Below are positions 26,749 through 34,433 of a stretch of 64,000 bases of DNA, in pieces; the stretch's first letter is position 1, and each line of letters starts with the position of its first letter. The stretch is from NCBI RefSeq assembly GCF_002051585.1, contig NZ_MZGX01000012.1, forward strand, positions 62,001 through 126,000. The letters run 5' to 3'. Made by a program: the position numbers and the translations under genes. The DNA comes from Ruminiclostridium hungatei. Lineage in GTDB: Bacteria > Bacillota > Clostridia > Acetivibrionales > DSM-1351. Below the pieces are notes generated by a model, which was not told the DNA's origin, ran no database searches, and saw nothing but the letters and a program-made list of their open reading frames with translations.

Positions 26749-27663
26749 ATGAAACTGGGGTTCGTAAGTGCTATTCTGGACACTTCTTCCTTTGAAGAGG
26801 TAATAGATTTTGCCGGTGAGAATAAATTTCAATGTGTTGAATTAATGTGCTGGCCGGTTGGTAAGGCAGAAAGGCGGTATGCAGGTGTCACTCATATAGA
26901 TGTATCTGCTCTTGATGATAAAAAGGTTGAGTATATCGACGGGTATTTAAAGATGAAGTCTGTAGGAATATCCGGTTTGTCCTATTACCCCAATCCTCTT
27001 GACCCGGATAAAGAAAAAAGGGAATTCTATATAGAGCATATCAGAAAGATAATTATAGCAGCAAGCAAGCTTGGCCTGAAAAATGTGAACACGTTTATCG
27101 GAAAAGATAAGAATAAGACTGTTGAAGACAACATAAAACTGTTCAAGGAAGTTTGGACGCCAATAATTAAATTTGCAGAAGAAAATGATATAAAAATCGG
27201 CATTGAGAACTGCCCCATGTATTTTACAAAGGATGAATGGCCCGGTGGGTTAAATCTGGCATCTACACCGGCAATATGGAAGAGAATGTTTGAAGAAATA
27301 CCGTCTGATAATTTCGGACTTAATTATGACCCATCACACCTGTTGTGGCAGCAGATGGATTATATCAAGCCCATCTATGATTTCAAAGATAGAATATTTC
27401 ATGTGCATATAAAGGATATAAAAGTATATCAGGACAAGTTAGATAATGTAGGTGCTTTGGCAACTCCTTTGGAATATATTTCTCCAAAACTCCCCGGATT
27501 GGGTGATGTTAACTGGAGTAAATTCATTTCAGCTTTAGCTGATATAAGATATAAGGGAGCAGTTTGTATAGAAGTAGAAGACAAGGCATTTGAAGATTCG
27601 TTTGAAGACAGGAAGAAAGCTGTTATCTTAAGCCGGAACTATATAAATCAGTTTTTATATTAA
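26749..27663 (+). CDS. Sugar phosphate isomerase/epimerase-like TIM barrel, copy 3
   Basis: 304-residue protein of the xylose-isomerase-like TIM-barrel superfamily, diverged from the two copies upstream. Likely metal ligands are Glu in IGIENCPMYF, Asp/His in NYDPSHLLWQ, His in FHVHIKDIK and Glu in CIEVEDKAFE. The NYDPSHL motif is typical of members paired with Gfo/Idh/MocA oxidoreductases, and such an oxidoreductase follows 36 bp downstream. The start follows TGGAGG at good spacing. The substrate is unknown. Confidence 0.82.
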   Translation: MKLGFVSAILDTSSFEEVIDFAGENKFQCVELMCWPVGKAERRYAGVTHIDVSALDDKKVEYIDGYLKMKSVGISGLSYYPNPLDPDKEKREFYIEHIRKIIIAASKLGLKNVNTFIGKDKNKTVEDNIKLFKEVWTPIIKFAEENDIKIGIENCPMYFTKDEWPGGLNLASTPAIWKRMFEEIPSDNFGLNYDPSHLLWQQMDYIKPIYDFKDRIFHVHIKDIKVYQDKLDNVGALATPLEYISPKLPGLGDVNWSKFISALADIRYKGAVCIEVEDKAFEDSFEDRKKAVILSRNYINQFLY

Positions 27664-27698
27664 TGAATATCAGAGATTAAGAGATGGGAGACATTTTT

Positions 27699-28853
27699 AT
27701 GCGAAAGGTTAAAGTAGGGATAATCGGGACAGGATTCATAGGACCTGCACATATAGAGGCATTAAGAAGGTTGGGCTATGCAGAGGTGGTTGCTCTTGCT
27801 GATATGAATGAAGAGGTTGCAAGGAAAAAAGCCGAGCTTTTAAGCATTGGAAAGTACTATGGAGATTACAGGGAAATGCTGAAAGATACCGAAATCGAGG
27901 TAGTGCATATCTGCACGCCAAACCATCTTCATTACATTATGTCAAAAGATGCAATGGAGGCAGGAAAGCATGTCGTATGTGAAAAGCCTATGGCCATGAA
28001 CACTGCTGAAGCAGAAGAAATGATAAAAATAGCAAAAGAAAAGCAGGTTGTTAATGCATTGCATTTTAACCTCAGATTCTACCCGCTCATGCATCATGTA
28101 AAGATGATGATTGAGAATGAGGAATTGGGAAAGATCCTTGCAATAAATGGATCGTATCAGCAGGATTGGCTTCTCTATGATACGGATTTCAGTTGGAGAT
28201 TACAGCCTGAGTTCAGTGGTGAGTCAAGAGCTATTGCAGATATTGGCTCACACTGGATGGATCTCGTAGAATTTACCACCGGACTAAAGGTTACAGAGCT
28301 CTGCTCAGACCTGGCTACTTTCCACCCCATCAGGAAGAAGCCTTTAAAGCCAATAGAGACATATTCGGGCAAGAGCCTTTCGGCAGAAGATTATGAAGAA
28401 ATAGAAATTACAACGGAAGACTATGCTACAGTACTTTTAAGGTTTAATAACGGTGCTCACGGTTCAATGACAGTGAACCAGGTAGCAGCGGGAAGAAAAA
28501 ACAGGCTGTATTTTGAGGTTTATGGCACCAAAAAGGCCATTGGCTGGGATTCAGAGAGACCAAACGAGTTGTGGATAGGAAGACGTGATGCGGATAATGG
28601 AATACTTCTTAGGGACCCATCTCTTATGCTGCCTGCCGGAAGGGAAATAGCAAGCTTCCCGGGAGGACACAATGAGGGCTTCCCCGATACATCCAAGCAG
28701 ATGTTTGCAAAGCTTTATAGATATATATCTGAAAAAGGCTACCTGAAGGGAGAAACACCGGATTTTCCAACCTTTGAGGATGGACACAGGGAACTTTTGC
28801 TGTGTGAGAACATGATAAAATCAGCCAGAGATGAAAAGTGGATCAAGCTTTAA
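27699..28853 (+). CDS. Gfo/Idh/MocA-family sugar oxidoreductase
   Basis: 384-residue NAD(P)-dependent oxidoreductase. The N-terminal Rossmann motif is GIIGTGFIGPAH; the family motif is CEKPMAMNTAEAEEM, with Lys as proposed catalytic base partner, followed by a C-terminal alpha/beta domain containing DIGSHWMDL (His/Asp catalytic pair). Family members oxidise hydroxyls of sugars, inositols or glycosides, often together with TIM-barrel isomerases like the upstream gene. The start is the ATG with GGGAG 7 bases upstream; an ATG 15 bases earlier overlaps that site. A strong terminator follows. Confidence 0.9.
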   Translation: MRKVKVGIIGTGFIGPAHIEALRRLGYAEVVALADMNEEVARKKAELLSIGKYYGDYREMLKDTEIEVVHICTPNHLHYIMSKDAMEAGKHVVCEKPMAMNTAEAEEMIKIAKEKQVVNALHFNLRFYPLMHHVKMMIENEELGKILAINGSYQQDWLLYDTDFSWRLQPEFSGESRAIADIGSHWMDLVEFTTGLKVTELCSDLATFHPIRKKPLKPIETYSGKSLSAEDYEEIEITTEDYATVLLRFNNGAHGSMTVNQVAAGRKNRLYFEVYGTKKAIGWDSERPNELWIGRRDADNGILLRDPSLMLPAGREIASFPGGHNEGFPDTSKQMFAKLYRYISEKGYLKGETPDFPTFEDGHRELLLCENMIKSARDEKWIKL

Positions 28854-28868
28854 AACCCGAAGTAAAGC

Positions 28869-28910
28869 ACCTCCTATTATAGAAACTAAAATTTATAATA
28901 GGAGGTTTTT
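28869..28910 (+). terminator. Strong terminator of the sugar locus
   Basis: ACCTCCTATTATA (28869-28881) pairs perfectly with TATAATAGGAGGT (28894-28906), followed by four more T. Confidence 0.93.
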
Positions 28911-29037
28911 GTGCCCTTCAACCGAAAGCCGGATAATATCAGTTTGTATGGCAGATATTCTATATACCGTCAAACAGTCAATTTACAGAGAAAATTTCAC
29001 ACCGTCTAAAAATGTCAAATGCAGTTGATATTAAAAG

Positions 29038-29140
29038 AATCCCCGGCAGGACAGTAATGCCTGATGGTATGCTACCCCTATATACGACATTGAAATGTAA
29101 CAATTCCTATATGGGGTAGCATACCATGATACCGGGGATT
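29038..29140. repeat. Long two-part inverted repeat (cruciform or terminator)
   Basis: Outer arms AATCCCCGG (29038-29046) and CCGGGGATT (29132-29140) enclose inner arms ATGGTATGCTACCCC (29064-29078) and GGGGTAGCATACCAT (29113-29127), extended by a few A-T pairs. It lies 12 bases beyond the stop of the 41-residue gene on the minus strand and may end that transcript, but it is far longer than needed. No T-run follows on either strand, so a structured RNA or mobile palindrome is possible. Confidence 0.6.
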
Positions 29141-29152
29141 TGTACCTGCTGC

Positions 29153-29278
29153 TCATTTAGGTGACGAAGTTTTTACATTTGGCTCTGCGCCTACTGGATA
29201 ACGGGTTTTGTTGCCAAGGTTCTGGGTATCTGCAAAGTTTCTTTTACCGTCTGATTTAGTACTTTTATTCTTTCCCAT
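29153..29278 (-). CDS. Small basic hydrophilic protein, 41 residues
   Basis: A short frame starting at ATG 29278-29276 with a near-ideal ribosome binding site (AGGGAGG, five bases before the start), which separates it from chance frames. The product is rich in Lys, Asn, Gly and Ser (MGKNKSTKSDGKRNFADT at the start), with no hydrophobic segment and no Cys. The composition recalls small spore or nucleic-acid-associated proteins of Firmicutes, but no family is recognised. A MITE copy begins 39 bp upstream of the start, so the native promoter may have been displaced or supplied by it. Confidence 0.55.
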   Translation of the reverse strand: MGKNKSTKSDGKRNFADTQNLGNKTRYPVGAEPNVKTSSPK

Positions 29279-29316
29279 AAAATCCTCCCTGAACATCAAG
29301 CTTCTATCAGTATCCT

Positions 29317-29481
29317 CTAGTGGTCTGTAACACCTAAAAGTCACATATTGCCGACGGTTAAATTCCTGCAGAATTTCGTTGTCGTTCTTGCCAATACATA
29401 CGGTATTGCCTCCGGCCTCGCCTTATCCTGTAAAAAATTTTCATGCCGGCAATATACGTTTTAGCTGTCACAGACCACTAG
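29317..29481. mobile_element. MITE-like element, copy 2
   Basis: A 165-bp unit with near-perfect terminal inverted repeats (CTAGTGGTCTGTAACA left, TGTCACAGACCACTAG right). It is homologous along its length to the element at 10662-10824. It has no coding capacity. It lies between the 41-residue gene and the 3' end of the Ca2+ ATPase gene, 13 bp beyond that gene's stop. Confidence 0.75.
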
Positions 29482-29494
29482 TATTATTTGATTA

Positions 29495-32107
29495 TCACCT
29501 TTTCATTATACCTGTAAAGATTGTCTTATATAGCTGTATTACCACAAAGGGCGTCAGGCCCAGCAACCCTATAATCCCCAGGTGGTCTATTACGCGGGTA
29601 TCGATTTCAAACAGGTGCTGAAGGGGCGGAACGGCCAATACCAGCATAAGCAGCGCCATTCCCAGTAAGACTGCACCCCATTGATATTTGTTTGTGAAGA
29701 ACCCTATTTTGAACAATGGGTACTTTGAACGGCAGTTAAAGCCGTGTATAAGCCTGGCCAGTGCCAGTACGGCAAAGGCCATGGTGCTGGCCAGCGCAGG
29801 ATTTCCAACGCTCAGGCCGTAATAGAAGGCGGCAAGGGCAGCGGCGGCTATTACGGCTCCTTCAAATATGACGTGGAGCAGGAAGCCTCTGTTCAGCAGC
29901 GGCTCATTTATATCCCTCGGCTTTGAATTCAGCACGTCTTTCCTGTATGGCTCCAGACCCAGAGCTATTGCCGGCATTGAGTCGGTGAGCAGATTGATGA
30001 ACAACAGGTGCATGGCCGTAAACGGCAGGGGGAGAGCCAGTACCGAAGTATAGAGGACTGCAAGTATGCCGGCGGTATTGCCGGACAGCAGGAACTTGAT
30101 GGAGTTCTTTATATTTGCATAAATACTTCTTCCGTTTGAAACTGCCTTTACAATTGTTGCAAAGTTGTCATCCACCAGAATCATTGAGGCAGCATCCTTG
30201 GCCACCTCGGTTCCCACCTTACCCATGGCTACTCCGATATCTGCCTGTTTCAAAGCCGGAGCGTCATTTACACCGTCTCCGGTCATGGAGACCACATTTC
30301 CCTTATCCTGCCAGGCTTTTACTATACGAATCTTATGCTCCGGGGAGACGCGGGCATATACTGATATGTCCTGAACTCTGCTTTTCAATTCCTCGTCGGA
30401 CATCTTTTCTACATCCACGCCTTCCACTGCATGGCTCTTTTCATCCATAATGCCTATCTGCCGCGCAATAGCCGAGGCCGTAATCTTGTGGTCCCCGGTT
30501 ATCATTACAGGCTTTATACCCGCACGTATGCAGTCGGCCACCGCCTGCTTTGATTCCTCCCTGGGAGGGTCTATCATGGCAACCAGCCCCACAAAGGTAA
30601 GGTCCTTTTCATGGTCGGTGGTCAGCTTGGTCTGAGAATCGAAGCTTTTTTGGGCAAAGGCAAGCACACGCAAGCCATCCTGTGAAAATTCCCTGTTCAC
30701 CTTTTCTATGAATTCTATATTGCCTTGCTCCATAGGCTTTTCGCCATGTTCGGTCAGAACGCTTTTTGACCTGCCCAGTATCACATCCGGAGCACCTTTG
30801 GTAAACATCAGGTATTGACCGTCTATATTGTGCAGGGTGCTCATCAGCTTTCTGTCCGAGTCAAAGGGCACTTCCGACAACCTGGCGTATTCCTCACGGA
30901 CATCCTCTTCCTCATAACGGTAATCATTTGCAAGCTTTATAAAAGCTACCTCCGTGGGATCACCTACGGCTGTTCCATCGTTGATGGTGGCGTCACTTGA
31001 CAGTATGCTTATTTTCACCACAGAACGCTGGAGGGTGTCCTCCATGTCCAGCTTGTCAGAATCAAAGGTTTTCCAGCCCACAAAGACTTTTTTTGCAACC
31101 ATTTTATTCTGAGTCAGGGTTCCCGTCTTGTCGGAACAGATAACCGACACGCTGCCGAGACTTTCTACCGCATGCAGCTTTCTGACTATGGCGTTTTCCT
31201 TTGCCATCTTCTGCGTACCTATGGCCAGCACAATGGTCACTATGGAACTGAGCGCCTCGGGTATTGCAGCAACGGCCAGAGCTATTGCAAACATAAAGGA
31301 ATCTATTACTGAATAGCCCCTTATAATATTAGTTGCCAATATTATTCCGCACAGTACAAGAATAGCTACTGCAAGTTTTTTGCCGAATTTGTCCAGACTC
31401 ACCTGAAGGGGAGTTTGCTTGTTTTCTGCAGCATCCATCAGAGAGGCTATTTTGCCGAGCTCAGTGGACATGCCAATGCTGGTGACAGCCACAACAGCTC
31501 TGCCGTAGGTGACATGGCTGCCTGTAAAGACCATGTTTTTCCTGTCCCCTATGGGAACATCCGTACCCTCTATGATATCAACGGTTTTCACAACACTTTC
31601 AGACTCCCCTGTAAGAGAGCTTTCATTTACCTGAAGGCTGTGGTTCTCAATTATTCTGCCGTCTGCGCTGATAAAATCTCCGGCTTCCAGTAAAAGTATG
31701 TCTCCCACCAGAACTTCCCTGGAGGGGATTTCAACCCTCATTTTATTCCTTATTACCCGGGCAACGGGAGAGGAAAGGGATTTCAAGCTTTCCAGCGATT
31801 TTTCAGCTTTGAAATGCTGTACTGTACCCAAAATTGAATTTAAAAGTGTAACTGCGAAAATAACTATTGCGCTTTCATAATCCCTGAGAAAAAGGGAAAC
31901 TATGGCGGCAATTAAAAGTATGATTACAAGAAAATCCTTGAACTGCCCCAGGAAAACCTTTATAAAGCCGGCCTTTTTCCCGGCCTGCAGTTCATTATAG
32001 CCGTATTTTTCCCGTATGCCGGCAATATCCTTGTCGGCAATACCGTTAAGGTTGGTTTTAAGCTCCTTAAGAACCTCCTCCGCCGGGTAGCTGTAAATAT
32101 TCTTCAT
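29495..32107 (-). CDS. Calcium-transporting P-type ATPase (PMCA/SERCA-like)
   Basis: 870-residue P2-type ATPase that exports Ca2+ at the cost of ATP. Visible are an N-terminal cation-ATPase domain, the actuator motif LTGES (165-169), AIPEAL in the fourth membrane helix (281-286), the phosphorylation site SDKTGTLT with Asp326, KGAPD in the nucleotide domain, TGDGVNDAPALK, and four or more C-terminal membrane helices. The fourth-helix motif is PEAL rather than the PEGL of SERCA, as in many bacterial enzymes. The start is the ATG preceded by GGGGGAG; the open frame extends 20 codons further without a site. It is monocistronic and divergent from the propeller genes. Confidence 0.92.
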   Translation of the reverse strand: MKNIYSYPAEEVLKELKTNLNGIADKDIAGIREKYGYNELQAGKKAGFIKVFLGQFKDFLVIILLIAAIVSLFLRDYESAIVIFAVTLLNSILGTVQHFKAEKSLESLKSLSSPVARVIRNKMRVEIPSREVLVGDILLLEAGDFISADGRIIENHSLQVNESSLTGESESVVKTVDIIEGTDVPIGDRKNMVFTGSHVTYGRAVVAVTSIGMSTELGKIASLMDAAENKQTPLQVSLDKFGKKLAVAILVLCGIILATNIIRGYSVIDSFMFAIALAVAAIPEALSSIVTIVLAIGTQKMAKENAIVRKLHAVESLGSVSVICSDKTGTLTQNKMVAKKVFVGWKTFDSDKLDMEDTLQRSVVKISILSSDATINDGTAVGDPTEVAFIKLANDYRYEEEDVREEYARLSEVPFDSDRKLMSTLHNIDGQYLMFTKGAPDVILGRSKSVLTEHGEKPMEQGNIEFIEKVNREFSQDGLRVLAFAQKSFDSQTKLTTDHEKDLTFVGLVAMIDPPREESKQAVADCIRAGIKPVMITGDHKITASAIARQIGIMDEKSHAVEGVDVEKMSDEELKSRVQDISVYARVSPEHKIRIVKAWQDKGNVVSMTGDGVNDAPALKQADIGVAMGKVGTEVAKDAASMILVDDNFATIVKAVSNGRSIYANIKNSIKFLLSGNTAGILAVLYTSVLALPLPFTAMHLLFINLLTDSMPAIALGLEPYRKDVLNSKPRDINEPLLNRGFLLHVIFEGAVIAAAALAAFYYGLSVGNPALASTMAFAVLALARLIHGFNCRSKYPLFKIGFFTNKYQWGAVLLGMALLMLVLAVPPLQHLFEIDTRVIDHLGIIGLLGLTPFVVIQLYKTIFTGIMKR

Positions 32108-32391
32108 GTGACTCCCCCTCTGTGTGGTATATTTAAATCTATAAACTGAAATAAATTTAAATACCAAAAATTAAATGAAATAAGATAATTTTAATCTTTG
32201 CTCTTTTCAGGAAATGTATTCGGAAATGGATTGAAAGTTAAAATTATTATACATAAGCAGGAAATACATTACAATTAAATATTTTACATGTTAACAGCAA
32301 ATTAACAAATGGAGGGAGAAATCTGAACAAAGCCACAGGAAATCTTAAGAAAAAATTTAGCAAAAATGAAATGTAATTTTAAGTGCTATTC

Positions 32392-32400
32392 TGATATAAT
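32392..32400 (+). promoter_or_regulatory. Extended -10 promoter of the propeller genes
   Basis: TGATATAAT is a consensus extended -10 element 56 bases before the start at 32456; the -35 (TGTAAT at 32372) is weak. The 348-base divergent gap 32108-32455 holds otherwise only AT-rich DNA. No clear promoter was found for the ATPase gene on the other strand. Confidence 0.5.
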
Positions 32401-32455
32401 ATCAAAAGGGTTTGTCAAATAAAGGTTTTCAGCGGCAAACGCTCAGGAGGTAAAC

Positions 32456-34291
32456 ATGAGCCCAAATAGAAAAAAAAGAAACAGTTTTTTGCCTGTGATT
32501 ACGGTGTTTTTTACTGTTTTACTTATAGCCCTGACCGCAGTATATTTAATGTTCAGCGGAAAATTGCCCTGGCTTGATTCAGCAGGCTATACACAAGCAG
32601 GCAATACCGGAAAGAATACAGGGGCAGCGGATACTACAAAGGCTGGGGGAGCATCAGGAAATGAACCGTCACAGGAAAGTCAGACACCTTCTGAAGTTTC
32701 GGAAGGCCCGCCTCCCGAAAGTGAAAACCCGGATGATCTGTTGATTTCGTGGGGAAATCCTGAAAGCATGACAGGGAAAAAGGCTCTGAGTGACGGAGCC
32801 TGGCAGAAGCTGTATAAGGATGGGGGTAAAATCTCCTACTGGACCCTGGTTAACAACAAAACGGTAAAAAACTATGAGCCTCCCTATAATACGGCATTCG
32901 GCTCACCTGAAAAATATTCCGAGCTGGAAGGCGTTACCGCCTTCAGAGGCAACAACTATAGAACGGCGCCCTCATGGGGAAAGGCAAGTGTAAAGGAAAA
33001 GAAGCTTGAAATAGTTTGGACCCATGATATAGGAGCAGTATCCGGGGTAGGCAGTTATTGGCCGGGTGCAGGCTGGACAGGCCAGCCGCTTTTGGTGCAT
33101 TGGTCCGAGGATGTAAGGAAGGTAATGAATATCAATGCCGATATGAAGGCAAAGGATTTGGTAGAGGTTATTTATCCTGTATTTGACGGGAATGTATATT
33201 TCCTTGATATGGAGACAGGGAAGCCTTCCCGGCCCAAGATGAATATTGGCTTTACGGTAAAGGGCACCGGCATGGTTGATCCCAGAGGCTATCCCCTGTT
33301 CTATACAGGGCAGGGCTTGAATGAAATAAACGGTAAGAAGGGCTCCTTCAAATATAGGATATTTAACCTTATAAACCAGAAGGAAATATACTCCTTCCCG
33401 GGTAATGATCCGGCTGCCTTCCGCAACTGGGGAGCAAATGATTCCTCGGCAATGCTGAACAGATATACGGATACCCTTATAAACTGCGGTGAAAATGGAT
33501 TGGTATACAAGGCCCGGCTGAACACCAAATTTGACAGCAAGGCAGGAACCCTTTCCATTGAGCCCACAGTGACAAAGTATCGCTACAAGAGCAGCTACAG
33601 TGCCGAACAGGGAATAGAAAACTCACCGGCCTTCTACAGGAATCTTATGTATTTTGCCGACAACGGAGGCACCATCCAGTGCCTGGATATTAATAAAATG
33701 GAACCGGTTTGGATATACAATGCCGGTGACGATACCGACAGTACAATAACTCTGGAGGAGACGAAGGAGGGTGTATTCCTTTACACAGCCAACGAAATCG
33801 ACAAAAGGGGAAAAGCCGGCTCAAGAGCCAACTGCAATATCAGAAAGCTGAATGCTTTAACCGGTGAACTTGTGTGGCAAAAGGACTATTCCTGTGTCTA
33901 TCAGTCCTATATTAACGGCGGTGCGTTAGCAACGCCTGTAGTTGGCAAGAATGATATAAGTGATGTTGTCATATTTAATATTGCGCTGACAGGCTCCACA
34001 AGTGACGGCACATTGGTTGCTCTGGACAAGAAAACCGGCAGGGAGGTCTGGAAGAGGCATCTGGATGCCTATAGCTGGAGTTCTCCTGTGGATTTTATGT
34101 CTGAGGAAGGCAAAACCTATATGCTGCTGTGTGACTTCAAAGGAGACATGCATCTGATTGACCCCATGACGGGAGAGGATATGGACAAGATATCCGTTGG
34201 CGGAAATGTTGAAGCTTCTCCTTCGGTATATAACAATATGGCTGTTGTTGGAACCTATGCCCAAAAGATATACGGTGTAAAAATCAAGTAG
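32456..34291 (+). CDS. Membrane-anchored PQQ-type beta-propeller protein, copy 1
   Basis: 611-residue protein with an N-terminal membrane anchor (about residues 11-31 after a basic start), a Gly/Ser/Pro/Glu-rich linker to about residue 100, and an extracellular eight-blade-like beta-propeller. Propeller strands recur as LYFLDMETGKP-, IQCLDINKMEPVWIY- and VALDKKTGREVWKR-type units. It has no dehydrogenase signature, so PQQ binding is unproven and the propeller is probably a scaffold or ligand-binding surface. AGGAGG precedes the ATG. It is tandem with a close paralogue 142 bp downstream. Confidence 0.82.
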   Translation: MSPNRKKRNSFLPVITVFFTVLLIALTAVYLMFSGKLPWLDSAGYTQAGNTGKNTGAADTTKAGGASGNEPSQESQTPSEVSEGPPPESENPDDLLISWGNPESMTGKKALSDGAWQKLYKDGGKISYWTLVNNKTVKNYEPPYNTAFGSPEKYSELEGVTAFRGNNYRTAPSWGKASVKEKKLEIVWTHDIGAVSGVGSYWPGAGWTGQPLLVHWSEDVRKVMNINADMKAKDLVEVIYPVFDGNVYFLDMETGKPSRPKMNIGFTVKGTGMVDPRGYPLFYTGQGLNEINGKKGSFKYRIFNLINQKEIYSFPGNDPAAFRNWGANDSSAMLNRYTDTLINCGENGLVYKARLNTKFDSKAGTLSIEPTVTKYRYKSSYSAEQGIENSPAFYRNLMYFADNGGTIQCLDINKMEPVWIYNAGDDTDSTITLEETKEGVFLYTANEIDKRGKAGSRANCNIRKLNALTGELVWQKDYSCVYQSYINGGALATPVVGKNDISDVVIFNIALTGSTSDGTLVALDKKTGREVWKRHLDAYSWSSPVDFMSEEGKTYMLLCDFKGDMHLIDPMTGEDMDKISVGGNVEASPSVYNNMAVVGTYAQKIYGVKIK

Positions 34292-34433
34292 GTCCCGGCA
34301 GATTTGTATGAGCCGGCGTCAAAAGACTGAGAGGAAAGGTTGAAGAAATTTTGAAGCAAATAAAAATGTGGCACCGATTCCATGCCGTGACTTTCATGGA
34401 GTTTTGTGCGAGACGGAGGGCATGGAAATAATT

